A stretch of DNA of 45,516 nucleotides from Alloyangia mangrovi. GTDB taxonomy: Bacteria; Pseudomonadota; Alphaproteobacteria; Rhodobacterales; Rhodobacteraceae. A program made the position numbers and the translations under genes. Location of the stretch: assembly GCF_002300555.2 (NCBI RefSeq), contig NZ_NTHN02000045.1:1-45516 (forward strand), written 5' to 3'. The notes under the pieces were generated by a model. That model saw nothing but the letters and a program-made list of their open reading frames with translations, did no database searches and was not told where the DNA came from. This document shows positions 8,200-17,000 of this stretch, piece by piece (the stretch's first letter is position 1; the number at the start of each line of letters is the position of its first letter).

Positions 8200-10018
8200 C
8201 TAGCCGTTGGAACTGGCCCAGTCGAAGATGTCGTTCTGCGGCCGATAGGTCCCGCGCATCACCTGCGCGAGGTACTTCGAGTTCGAGTTGAGGTACTGGT
8301 CGGCATTGCCCTGCAGCGCGTCGAGCACGGGCAGGCTCAGTTCGGGAAAGTGCGGCGCATAGGTCAGCCCTTCCATCGCCTGCAGGCGGATGCGGGGATC
8401 GCTCTCCTGCGCCACGATGCCGGTCAGCATCGCCGCCCACTCGCGCGCGGCCTCCGGCACGGCCAAGCCGCGCAGCGACTGCCGCGCCAGAGCCTCGCAG
8501 AGCGCGATCCGCGCGTGAACATCCGTTTCGGCGCGCGCCCGGTCGGCCACCGCCTCTGGCAGCGCATGCCCCTTGTCGGCGATGTTCAGAAGCCCCTGCG
8601 CCGCCCAGTAGCGGATCACCGGGTTGCCGTCGCCGAGCGCAGCGAGCATGTCGTCGAGATCCGCCGGCCCCGCCTGTGCCGCGCGCGCCGCGAGCGCCAT
8701 GAGCCGCTCCAGCGGATAAGCCTCTTCATCCCGCGACGCCTGCCAGTCCTCGAGCGGCGACTTCTCGGGAATGAAACCGGTGTCGCGGATCGCCCGCATG
8801 TGCGCGTCGAGCGCCGCGCGGTGGGCCTGCAGCGCCTCGGCGTGGCGCGGATCCCCGGCAAGGTTGGTCAGCGCGTCCGGGTCGGCCTGCATGTCGTAGA
8901 ATTCCTCGAAGGGCTTGGCCCGGAAAAATCGCGCCTGCGCCTCGGTCAGCGTGCCGTCCAGATAGGCCTGCTCGTAGTCCTGATAGTAGGGGCCGATCCA
9001 TTCATAGGCCACGTATTGGCCGAGGATGCGGTGCGGCTGGTAGTTGCGAATGTAGCGGTAGCGCGCCGAACGCGCGGTGCGCGACAGGTCGTAGCGCTCG
9101 CCCTGACGGTGCCGGCCGGCAAAGGCAAAGCGGCGCGGGATGGCTCCGGGCCCGACGAAGGACCGGCCCTGCGCCTCGGGCGGCACCGGCGCCCCGGCGA
9201 TGGTCAGGAAGCTCGGCAGCAGGTCGACCAGCGACAGCGGCGCCTCGACGCAGCTGCCGGGCGGGTATGGCAGCAGGTGGCGCCATTTCGGCGGCACCCG
9301 AAGGATCATCGGCACCCGCACCCCCTCGTCGTAGAGGTATCGCTTCGAGCGCGGCAGCACCGAGCCATGGTCCGAGAAGTAGAAGACGATGGTGTCATCG
9401 GCCAGCCCGTCGGCCTCGAGCTGGGCGAGGATTTCACCCATCTGCGCATCCATGCGGTGGATCGCATTGTACTGGCGCACCAGCCCCTCACGCATCCCCG
9501 GCGTGTCGGGCAGGTAGCCCGGCACCCGCACGTCGCCGGGCCGCGTCGGTCCCTCCTGCGGGTCGAAGGCCGAGGACTCATGCGTCGTCATCGGGTTGAA
9601 AACCGCAAGGAAGGGTGCGCCCTCGGGGCGGTTGCGCCAATGGCCGGACTTCGAGCAATCGTCCCAGATCGACTGCGGATCGACGTCGCAGCAATAGTCG
9701 GTCTTGAAGTTGTTGGTGCAGTAGTAGCCGGCGTCCCGCATGAGCTGGCTGTAGGTGTCGAACTCGGCAGGCAGGTGCACTCCCGAACGCATGTGCTGCG
9801 CCCGCGGCAAGGTTTCGGCATGGCGGCCGGTCAGGATGGCGAAGCGCGACGGTGCGCAGATCGGCGAGGTGCAGTTGGCGTTTTCCCAGCGCACCCCCTC
9901 GGCGGCGAGCCTGTCGAGATGGGGGGGTCCGCGCCACCGGGTCGCCATAGGCGCCAAGCCGGGGCGGGCAGTCCTCGGAGACGAGGCAAAGAATGTTCGG
10001 ACGCTGCGTGTCGGCCAT
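8200..10018 (-). pseudogene. Type I sulfatase with C-terminal helical-repeat region, frameshifted at 9921-9927
   Basis: ATG at 10018 (AGGAGAT ribosome site) opens MADTQRPNILCLVSEDCPPR without a signal peptide. The frame breaks in a run of seven C (coding strand) and resumes as HLDRLAAEGVRWENANC, then CAPSRFAILTGR (formylglycine Cys about residue 54 after repair). Removing one C gives TPHLDRLA, the usual sulfatase text, and a 605-residue protein. Further landmarks are VFYFSDHGSVLPRSKRYLYDEG and EEFYDMQADPDALTNLAGD. The last 160 or so residues (LMALAARAAQAG..., ALGDGNPVIRYWAAQGL, QESDPRIRLQAMEGLTYA) look like HEAT-type repeats, a known accessory domain in some sulfatases. It is divergent from the FGE gene. 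Probably a functional gene if the extra base is an error. Confidence 0.87.
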
Positions 10019-10067
10019 GAAATCTCCTCTTGTGGCTGGCAGAAATAGCAGCGCCAAGCCAAGGGAA

Positions 10068-10108
10068 ATAATGCCAAATCCGCCGAGTGGTATAACTGGC
10101 GGCTATCA
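10068..10108. promoter_or_regulatory. Second copy of the candidate LysR operator (sulfatase/FGE promoter)
   Basis: ATAATGCC (10068-10075), 25 bases, GGCTATCA (10101-10108): the same octamers, orientation and gap as at 2363-2403. The near edge is 50 bases from the minus-strand sulfatase ATG, compared with 55 bases at the first copy. An inner CCGCC/GGCGG inverted repeat (10080-10084, 10098-10102) is also present. Confidence 0.6.
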
Positions 10109-10238
10109 ATCCGCTTTCCGGGAGGCTTCGGTGCGCGCCGCCGCCTTCGTTTGCGCGGGACGCGGCGATTTGCCCCCGCTGCCGCCTTGCGATCCCGTCA
10201 CAAGGGCGTAAGTACGGGGGCGATACGGAGGCTCCCAG

Positions 10239-11225
10239 ATGCACGATGGCGTAAACGACTCCCCATCCACGGGCTGCTGCCATACCGGCGGCGGCGGTAC
10301 GGTCGGCGGCGATGCCGCCTTCCTCGAGGCCGCCCTCGCGGTCCCCCGGGCCGGGCCCGAGGTTCAGCGCGATCTGCGCGAGGCGCTGACCCCGATCCCC
10401 GGCGGCATCTTCGAGATGGGGGCCCGCAAGTCGCGCTTTCCCGACGACCTCGACAGCCCCCGCCGCAAGGTGAGGGTCTCGCCCTTCCGCATGTCTTCGA
10501 TTGCCGTGACCAACGCGCAATACGCCCGCTTCACCGAGGCGACCGGCTACCGCACGCTGGCGGAGGTCGAGGGCTGGAGCTACGTCTTCCACCTGCTGCT
10601 CGCGGATGTCGACGCCTGGCCGGTGCACCCGCCGGGACTGACCTGGTGGCGGCAGGTCGAGGGCGCCTGCTGGCACAGTCCCGAGGGGCCGGGCAGCGAC
10701 TGGCGCGACCGGGCGGACCACCCGGTGGTGCACATCTCCTGGTACGACGCGCTGGCCTATGTCACCTGGGCTGGCCTCCGTCTCCCGCGCGAGGCGGAAT
10801 GGGAGCGCGCGGCGCGCGGCGGGCTGGTCAACATGAAGTTCCCCTGGGGCAACCGGCTGGTTCCCGAAAGCGGCTTCGCGATGAACACCTGGCAAGGTGA
10901 TTTCCCGCATCACAACAGCGCCGAGGACGGCTTTGTCGGCACCGCCCCGGTCGATGCCTACGCGCCGAACGGCTACGGCATGTACAATATGACGGGCAAT
11001 GTCTGGGAATGGGTGCAGGACCGCTACGGGCCGCGCGCGCCCGCCGGCCCGCTGCCCCTGCGCGACCCGACCGGGCCCGACACGGGCTACGCGCGCATCC
11101 AGCGCGGCGGGTCATTCCTGTGTCATGTGAGCTATTGCGACCGCTACCACGTGCATTCCCGCACCCGAAACGATCCCGACAGCTCAACCTCGAATTGCGG
11201 CTTCCGGGTGGCCTCCGGCGCCTGA
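10239..11225 (+). CDS. Formylglycine-generating enzyme (sulfatase-activating)
   Basis: A 328-residue SUMF1/FGE-family oxidase that converts the sulfatase active-site Cys to formylglycine using oxygen. The core starts at TPIPGGIFEMGARKSRFPDD (about residue 50) and ends with the diagnostic GGSFLCHVSYCDRY and PDSSTSNCGFR. The two Cys (about 295 and 300) match the copper-binding active-site pair of known aerobic FGEs, so it should be a true FGE rather than a generic DUF323 protein. No signal peptide: it acts in the cytoplasm, in line with signal-less sulfatases nearby. The N-terminus carries GCCHTGGGG, a short Cys-Cys stretch of unknown use. ACGGAGG lies seven bases before ATG. It is divergent from the third sulfatase. 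Confidence 0.95.
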   Translation: MHDGVNDSPSTGCCHTGGGGTVGGDAAFLEAALAVPRAGPEVQRDLREALTPIPGGIFEMGARKSRFPDDLDSPRRKVRVSPFRMSSIAVTNAQYARFTEATGYRTLAEVEGWSYVFHLLLADVDAWPVHPPGLTWWRQVEGACWHSPEGPGSDWRDRADHPVVHISWYDALAYVTWAGLRLPREAEWERAARGGLVNMKFPWGNRLVPESGFAMNTWQGDFPHHNSAEDGFVGTAPVDAYAPNGYGMYNMTGNVWEWVQDRYGPRAPAGPLPLRDPTGPDTGYARIQRGGSFLCHVSYCDRYHVHSRTRNDPDSSTSNCGFRVASGA

Positions 11226-11286
11226 GCGTACCGGCGCCCGCGGCGGCGGGAAGCCCGTCCAGGCCCCCCCCGCCGCTGCGGCACGG

Positions 11287-13146
11287 TCAGTCGCGGTCTT
11301 CCGGTTTCGGCTGCCCCTCGCATTCTCGGAAAATCCGCGCGGTGCAATTGGCGCAGACGTCCGGATCGAGCGTGGGGACGATCTGGGCAATGGCATCCCG
11401 CTTCGACAGGTGGATGTATTCGCGCCCCAGCGCCCGTACCACGCGGAACCGCGCCAGTTTGTTGAGCGCGCGCAGGCTGCCGATCTTGAGGTGCAGCGAC
11501 CCGCCCTGCTCGCGCCGCCGCCGCGCCTCTTCGAGCAGCAACTCGGCGGCGGGCAGGTCCACCTCGCTGCTCGAGGGGGTCATGAACAGGATGTGCTTCT
11601 GCGACGGCCGCTCGGTGCGGAACCGGTGGAAGTCGCGCCGCGTCGCCTCGACCGTGCCGAAATAGAGCGGTCCGTGCATGGCGGTGACCATCAGTTGCGG
11701 GCACTCCTCGAGATCGAAGATCCGCGCGCTGCGCAGGTGCCGGCTGGGCGCCTTGGGATCGGGGGCGACCACCGCGATGACCGGCTGCGCGATGCGCATC
11801 AGGAACAGCACCAGCGACAGGATGACCCCGGCATAGATGGCCGCCTCGAGGCTGATGAACACCGTGCACAGGAAGGTCACCCCGGCGATCAGCGTCTCGG
11901 CGAAGGAGCTGGAGAAGATGTGCCGCAGCTCCTTGAAGTTCACCAGCCGCCAGGCGACCAGCAGGATGACCCCGGCAAGCCCGGCGATCGGCACGTAGGA
12001 AAACAGCGGAGCGACCAGCAGCAGGATCGCCACCAGGAGCACCGCCGAGAAGATCGCCGCGAGCGGCGTGCGCGCGCCGCTCTCGTAGTTGACCGCCGAG
12101 CGGGTGAAGGAGGCCGAACAGGGATAGGCCTGGAAGAAGGCCCCCACCAGGTTCGACGCCCCCTGCCCGATGAACTCGCGGTTGCCGTCGAGCATCTGCC
12201 CCGACTTGGCGGCCATGGCCCGCGCGATCGACACCGCCTCGAGCAACCCGACGAAGGCCACGGCGAGCGAGCCGGAGACGATCTCGCGCAGCAGCTCGGG
12301 CGAGAAATCGGGCACGACGAAGACCGGAAGGACGCTGTCGATCGCGCCCACCGTGTCGAGCGCGGCACCCTCGTAGGTCAGTCCGGCCGAGACCAGCGTC
12401 GCGACCAGCAGCGCGATGAGGTAATGCGGCAGCCTCGGGGCGAACCGCTTGACCAGCAGCCCGACGGTGATGGCCGAAAGCCCGACCCCCAGCGAGGCGA
12501 GATCGGTCTCGCCGATATGCTGAACAAGCCCCGAGACAAAGGCCAGCGGCTCGTCCGGCCTTGGAAGCTCGAGGTTCAGCAGATGCGATATCTGGCTCGT
12601 GGCGATCAGCAGCGCGGCACCGGTCACGAAGCCGGTCATCACCGAATGCGACACGAAATCCACCAGCGTGCCGAGCCGGAGCAGCCCCAGCAGCAACTGG
12701 AACAGCCCGACGAGGAAGGCCATCGAGATGGCGGCGGCGATGAACTCGGACGAGCCGGGCACGAAGGTGCCGGAAAGCGCGCCGAAGACCAGCGCCGAAA
12801 GCGCCGTCGTCGCCCCCGAGACGGCGTGCCAGCTCGAGCCCAGCAGCGCCGCGATGATCGTCGGGATGATCGAGGCATAGAACCCGTATTCCGGCGGCAG
12901 CCCGGCAATGGCGGCAAAGGCCACCCCCTGCGGCAGCACCAGCGATGCGCCGGTCAGCCCGGCCAGCAGGTCGGCACGCAGCGTGGCGCCGCTGACCAGC
13001 GGGATCCAGTCCGGGCGGGTGGTCAGGTCATGGCGCAGGTGGCGCAGGAAGCGGCGCAACTGCTGCTTCGGGGTGGGTGCGGATTCACCCGCCTCGGCAG
13101 CGCTCGCGGAATCAATCGTCGAGCCGGTCGCATACCAATGTTCCAT
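11287..13146 (-). CDS. SulP-family sulfate/anion permease with STAS domain
   Basis: A 619-residue membrane transporter. The SulP core runs from DLLAGLTGASLVLPQGVAFA (about residue 60) through GLPPEYGFYASIIP and about ten to twelve hydrophobic segments to about residue 445; a cytoplasmic STAS domain (about 470-590) follows. The tail has DVCANCTARIFREC, a three-Cys motif past the STAS domain that could bind metal. ATG 13146 is preferred; an in-frame TTG at 13158 adds four residues. It is convergent with the FGE gene. SulP proteins carry sulfate, bicarbonate and related anions; beside three sulfatases, sulfate is the obvious guess, with direction (uptake or release of the liberated sulfate) unknown. 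Confidence 0.92.
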   Translation of the reverse strand: MEHWYATGSTIDSASAAEAGESAPTPKQQLRRFLRHLRHDLTTRPDWIPLVSGATLRADLLAGLTGASLVLPQGVAFAAIAGLPPEYGFYASIIPTIIAALLGSSWHAVSGATTALSALVFGALSGTFVPGSSEFIAAAISMAFLVGLFQLLLGLLRLGTLVDFVSHSVMTGFVTGAALLIATSQISHLLNLELPRPDEPLAFVSGLVQHIGETDLASLGVGLSAITVGLLVKRFAPRLPHYLIALLVATLVSAGLTYEGAALDTVGAIDSVLPVFVVPDFSPELLREIVSGSLAVAFVGLLEAVSIARAMAAKSGQMLDGNREFIGQGASNLVGAFFQAYPCSASFTRSAVNYESGARTPLAAIFSAVLLVAILLLVAPLFSYVPIAGLAGVILLVAWRLVNFKELRHIFSSSFAETLIAGVTFLCTVFISLEAAIYAGVILSLVLFLMRIAQPVIAVVAPDPKAPSRHLRSARIFDLEECPQLMVTAMHGPLYFGTVEATRRDFHRFRTERPSQKHILFMTPSSSEVDLPAAELLLEEARRRREQGGSLHLKIGSLRALNKLARFRVVRALGREYIHLSKRDAIAQIVPTLDPDVCANCTARIFRECEGQPKPEDRD

Positions 13147-13639
13147 CTGGATTTCCAATGTGTAGAGCGGCAGGGAGGCTGCCTCAAGCTGGCGCCGCCG
13201 GGGCGAGAGCGACCCTCGGGAATCCGCAATCTCCTGCGGGGGCGCGGACAGGACTGTAGAGCAGGTTGGGGGCGCTCAGCCCCATCTTCGGAGGCCGCGA
13301 CGCCGCGCCACGGGGCCGTGAAACGGCCCGCGGGCACAAGGGACAATCTGCGCCTGGCTTCGCGGCATTCTGTGCGTCTCTCACCTGATGCGACGGGGAC
13401 CTGTCTGCCAGCGCGGTCCTAAGCAAAATGGGGGGCGAAGGGAAATAGTAATCGCCACCTTAGAAATAACTGCGGGTTATCGACGTGGCAGGGCGCACGG
13501 GCACGACCGCCGCGTGGTGCGCAGGACAAATTCCCTACCAGAACATCGGCTCTTCGCCGGAAACGACCCGGATCGGTCATGCCAACGGCAGGCTTCTGAG
13601 AAGACGAGAGGGCGGGTTTTGTCGCAACGACTCTTGAGC
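13147..13639. other. 493-base intergenic stretch without a convincing gene
   Basis: It lies upstream of the SulP gene and downstream of the HAD gene (both minus strand). Open frames here are short and lack codon-like composition or a recognisable product. The only structure I see is a small hairpin GGGCCGT-GAA-ACGGCCC (13313-13329) with no T-run. It presumably carries the SulP promoter and the HAD operon terminator, neither of which I can point to. Confidence 0.5.
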
Positions 13640-14576
13640 TCACGCGCGGCGGGTCGTTGATCCGATGCTGCCAATCACGAAATCGGGAACGATGCCCGAT
13701 CGCCGGATCGCCTCTGCCGGATCGAGCCCGACAAGCGCGCCGTGTGCTGTGACCAGTGCGGTTGCGAATCCCATCTGGCGACCGCCGAGAATGTCGGTGT
13801 GCAAGGTGTCCCCCACCATCAGGATACGCTCGGGCGCAAGCCGCGGTGCGATCTTGGTGAGAGCAAGCATGAAAATCTCCGCGAAGGGCTTGCCGAGGAA
13901 GACCGGCGCAATCCCCGCGGCATCGGCGAGGCGATGGGCGAAATATCCCGGCTCGCGCGACAGGCCGGCCTCGCGCGGGGCGACGATATCGGGATTGCCG
14001 ACCACGACCGGGCGCGGCTGCGCGCGCAGCGCGGCCTCGAGCAACCTCTGGCGCGTCTCGGTCCACCCGTCCGAGCCGATCAGCAGGAACCCCTCGGCAG
14101 CCGCGTAGGCCGCGGGATCGTCGTCGAGGAAGGTCAGATCGATGTCTTCGAAGTCTTGCGGACCATTCTCCGGGTTCAGCATCGCCCCCCCATCGCAGCC
14201 GCGGTGCGCGCGCCAGATGCGCCAGCAGCGCTTCGCGGCTGGTCACCACTTCTTCGGGCGCGAAGTCAAAGCCAAGCCGGGCATAGCGCTGCATCATCAC
14301 CCGCTTGGGATAGGCGGCGGAATTGGAGACCACCGCCACCGCCTTGCCCGCCGCCCGGAGCGCGGCGATGGCCTCTGCCGCGCCCGGGATCGGGGATTCA
14401 CCGACGTTGAGCACCCCGTAGGCGTCGAGCAGCACCAGATCGAAGGGCCCGGCAATCTCGGCCAGGGTGTCGGCGGTCTTCCAGCTTCCGTAGAAGTCCA
14501 CCGCCGGCAGACGCGAGCGCACGCCGAGATAGGCTTCAAAGGCAGCGGCCGCCTCGTTGCAGTGCGGCCCGCTCAC
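13640..14576 (-). pseudogene. HAD-superfamily class IIA phosphatase, frameshifted at 14185-14191
   Basis: GTG at 14576 overlaps the stop of the upstream permease (GTGA). The N-terminal part has motif I as LVLLDAYGVLNVGESPIPGA (Asp about 51) and motif II AVVSNSA; the frame breaks in a seven-G run (coding strand) and resumes MLNPENGPQDFEDIDL, then FLGKPFAEIF (motif III Lys) and ILMVGDTLHTDILGG (motif IV) to a stop at 13640. Removing one G gives WGAMLNPENG and about 311 residues. The second motif I Asp is replaced by Tyr, as in a branch of class IIA HAD proteins that carries an aromatic there. NagD-like members dephosphorylate small phosphate esters; coupling to a phosphonate-type importer suggests it acts on the imported compound. 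Substrate unknown. Confidence 0.82.
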
Positions 14577-15382
14577 AGGATGCGGCGACGCAGGAAGGCC
14601 GAGACGATCTCGCCGAGCACGACAAGCGCCAGAATGGCAAGCAGCACGGTCGCGGCCTCGGGCCAGTTGAACGTGTCGATGGCGCCCTGCAGGATGATCC
14701 CGATGCCGCCCGCCCCGACAAGCCCGAGCACCGTCGACTCACGCAGGTTGATGTCCCAGCGCAGGATCGCCACGGCCCAGAAGGTCGGCATCACCTGCGG
14801 CACGATGGCATAGACGATGACCTTGAAGCGCGATGCGCCGGTGGCCTCCAGCGCCTCGACCGGGCGCGTGTCGATTTCCTCGATCGCCTCGCCGAGCAGC
14901 TTGCCGATGAAGCCGATGGACCGGAACATGATCGCGACGACGCCGGCGACGATGCCGGGGCCGAAGATCGCCACGAAGAGCAGCGCCCAGATAATCGTGT
15001 TGACCGACCGCGAGCTGACGAGGATGAGCCGCCCGAGCCAGAGCGTGCCGCGGTTGGGCGTGGTGTTCTGCGCCGCGATATAGGCAACGGGCAGAGAGAC
15101 GATCACCGCCAGCGCGGTGGCGAAGGTGGCGATGTTCACTGTCTCCCACAACACGCGCAGGATGGAGCCGAGATTGCTGGTGTCGAGCGGGTACATGCGC
15201 CCGAAGAGATCGGCCATCTGGCTTGGCGAGTCCCAGACCCAGGCCCAGATGATCTCGATCGAGCCGAGCGCCCAGAAGACCGCCAACGCGCAGAGGGCGA
15301 AGATGCCGAAGCGTCGGGCTTTTTCCTTGGGCGTATGGCGCGACCAGTCCTCGCGCCCGAATTGCTGGGAGATGCTGGTCAT
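14573..15382 (-). CDS. phnE: Phosphonate-type ABC transporter permease 2
   Basis: A 269-residue inner-membrane permease with about six hydrophobic segments. The coupling (EAA) loop reads VEALEATGASRFKVIVYAIV near residue 180, the contact site for the ATPase; INLRESTVLGLVGAGGIG near 220 is a PhnE hallmark. It starts inside the stop of the preceding permease (ATGA, 15379-15382) and ends in a GTGA overlap with the HAD gene, so the five genes are one translationally coupled unit. Two different PhnE subunits in one system are known in the family and imply a heterodimeric channel. Confidence 0.92.
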   Translation of the reverse strand: MTSISQQFGREDWSRHTPKEKARRFGIFALCALAVFWALGSIEIIWAWVWDSPSQMADLFGRMYPLDTSNLGSILRVLWETVNIATFATALAVIVSLPVAYIAAQNTTPNRGTLWLGRLILVSSRSVNTIIWALLFVAIFGPGIVAGVVAIMFRSIGFIGKLLGEAIEEIDTRPVEALEATGASRFKVIVYAIVPQVMPTFWAVAILRWDINLRESTVLGLVGAGGIGIILQGAIDTFNWPEAATVLLAILALVVLGEIVSAFLRRRIL

Positions 15383-16173
15383 GCGATGCGCTTCCTGATC
15401 TGGCCGCTGATCGCCTCGGAGACGAGGATCACGCCGACGATGACGATGGTGATGGCCAGCGCGAAATCATAATCGTAGCGCCCGAAGGCATTGGCCAGCG
15501 TCGCGCCGATGCCGCCCGCACCGACGATGCCCACCACCGCCGAGGCCCGCAGGTTGGAGTCGAGCTGATAGATGGTCAGGCCGATCTGCCGGGGCATGAT
15601 CTGCGGGAAGATCGCGTAGACCAGCGTCGAGAGGTACGGCGCACCCGCGGCGCGCATCGCCTCGACCTGCCCGAAGTCGATTTCCTCGATCCGTTCGGCC
15701 AGCATCTTGGCGACGAAGCCGATGGAGTAAACCACCAGTGTCAGCACCCCGGCAAAGGGGCCGAAGCCGACCGCCTTGACGAAGATGATCGCGACGATGA
15801 CCGGGTGGAAGCTGCGGGCGATGATGATGATCGCACGGCCGAAATAGAAGACCGGCAGCGGTGCGACATTGCGCGCGGCCATGAAGGCGATGGGGATCGA
15901 CAGGGCGACGCCGCCGACGGTGGCGAGGATGGCGATCTTCAGGCTCTCCAGAAAGCCGTCGATCAGCAGGCCGCTGCGTTCGAAGCTCGGGGGAAAGGCC
16001 CCGCCGAAGATGCGCCCGGCCCGCTCGATCCCCTGGGCGACACGCGCCCAGTCGATCGGCATGGTGGCCGCGACCCAGCCGAAATAGGCAAGTGCACCAA
16101 GATACACCGCCCAGCGAAGCAGCGGGTTGGCGATGAAGGGCGGCTTGCGCCAGGTGTCGGGATGCTGGCTCAT
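15379..16173 (-). CDS. phnE: Phosphonate-type ABC transporter permease 1
   Basis: A 264-residue permease paralogous to the next gene. It has about six membrane segments and the EAA-like loop VEAMRAAGAPYLSTLVYAIF followed by NLRASAVVGIVGAGGIGATL, matching PhnE proteins. The ATG overlaps the ATPase stop (ATGA, 16170-16173). It would pair with the second permease to form the pore and receive substrate from the periplasmic receptor encoded at 17001-17966. Confidence 0.92.
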   Translation of the reverse strand: MSQHPDTWRKPPFIANPLLRWAVYLGALAYFGWVAATMPIDWARVAQGIERAGRIFGGAFPPSFERSGLLIDGFLESLKIAILATVGGVALSIPIAFMAARNVAPLPVFYFGRAIIIIARSFHPVIVAIIFVKAVGFGPFAGVLTLVVYSIGFVAKMLAERIEEIDFGQVEAMRAAGAPYLSTLVYAIFPQIMPRQIGLTIYQLDSNLRASAVVGIVGAGGIGATLANAFGRYDYDFALAITIVIVGVILVSEAISGQIRKRIA

Positions 16174-16946
16174 GACGCCTCCCGCAGGTCGCCGCCACGG
16201 TCGGCATGGGGGCTGCCGGAGTAGATCCGTTCCATCGCTTCCTCGTCGAGCGCACTGGGCAGGTCATCGAAGATGATCCGGCCGAACCGCATGCCGACGA
16301 TACGGTCGGTATATTCCTTGGCTTCGGTCACATTGTGGATGTTGATCAGAACCGGCAGCTTCAGCTCGCCCGCGAGGTCGCGCAGCAGCCCCATGATCTG
16401 CTCGGAGGTCTTGGGATCGAGCGAGGCGGTCGGCTCGTCGGCGAGCAGGATCTCGGGATCCTGCATCAGCGCCCGGACCACACCAACGCGCTGGCGTTCG
16501 CCGCCCGACAGCTGGTCGGCGCGGGTGTTGGCGTATTGCGCGATCCCGACGCGCTCCATCAGCTCGTAGGCGCGGCGGATGTCCTCCTTGGGGTAGCGCC
16601 GCATGATCGCCGCCCATGTCGAGATATATCCCAGCCGCCCGGACTGGACGTTCTCCATCACGGTCAGCCGGTCGACGAGGTTGAACCCCTGGAAGACCAT
16701 ACCGATCTTGCGCCGCGCGGCGCGCAGTTGGCGGCCCCGGAGGGCGGTGAGCTCGGTCCCGTTCAGCACGATGCTGCCCGAGGTCGGCTCGACCAGCCGG
16801 TTGATGCAGCGCAGCAGGGTGGATTTGCCGGCCCCTGAGGAGCCGATGATCGACACCACGCTTTCTCCCTCGATGGTCAGGTCGAGGTTCTTCAGCACCG
16901 GCGCGCCGCTGCCGTAGCTTTTGACCAGATCGGTGATCTTCAACAT
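16170..16946 (-). CDS. phnC: Phosphonate-type ABC transporter ATPase
   Basis: A 258-residue ABC ATPase. Walker A GSSGAGKST (residues 35-43), signature LSGGERQRVGVVRAL (about 145), Walker B ILLADEPTASLD (about 166) and an H-loop in INIHNVTEAKEY are all intact. Overall text (VLKNLDLTIEGESVVSIIG) is PhnC-like. It is 54 bases downstream of the receptor gene, separated by a hairpin, and overlaps the first permease. It energises import of a phosphonate or phosphate ester. Confidence 0.93.
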   Translation of the reverse strand: MLKITDLVKSYGSGAPVLKNLDLTIEGESVVSIIGSSGAGKSTLLRCINRLVEPTSGSIVLNGTELTALRGRQLRAARRKIGMVFQGFNLVDRLTVMENVQSGRLGYISTWAAIMRRYPKEDIRRAYELMERVGIAQYANTRADQLSGGERQRVGVVRALMQDPEILLADEPTASLDPKTSEQIMGLLRDLAGELKLPVLINIHNVTEAKEYTDRIVGMRFGRIIFDDLPSALDEEAMERIYSGSPHADRGGDLREAS

Positions 16947-16960
16947 GTGGGGACTCCATG

Positions 16961-16990
16961 CCGGAGCCGGGCACTGGGCGCCGGCTCCGG
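16961..16990 (-). terminator. Intercistronic hairpin after the PhnD-like gene
   Basis: CCGGAGCCGG (16961-16970) pairs perfectly with CCGGCTCCGG (16981-16990) across a ten-base loop, directly after the receptor stop and before the ATPase start. No T-run follows on the minus strand, so mRNA protection or partial termination is likely. Confidence 0.65.
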
Positions 16991-17000
16991 TCTTGTCAGG

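Noticed and set aside
8182-10020. 612-residue plus-strand open frame
   Set aside because: It lies opposite the third sulfatase; Arg/Gly/His-rich text without any domain is a high-G+C antisense shadow.
11264-11271. C8 run between the FGE and SulP genes as a regulatory tract
   Set aside because: Intergenic between two convergent stops; no frame or promoter to control.
13313-13329. GGGCCGT-GAA-ACGGCCC hairpin as a terminator
   Set aside because: Short stem, three-base loop and no T-run; not positioned near either neighbouring stop.
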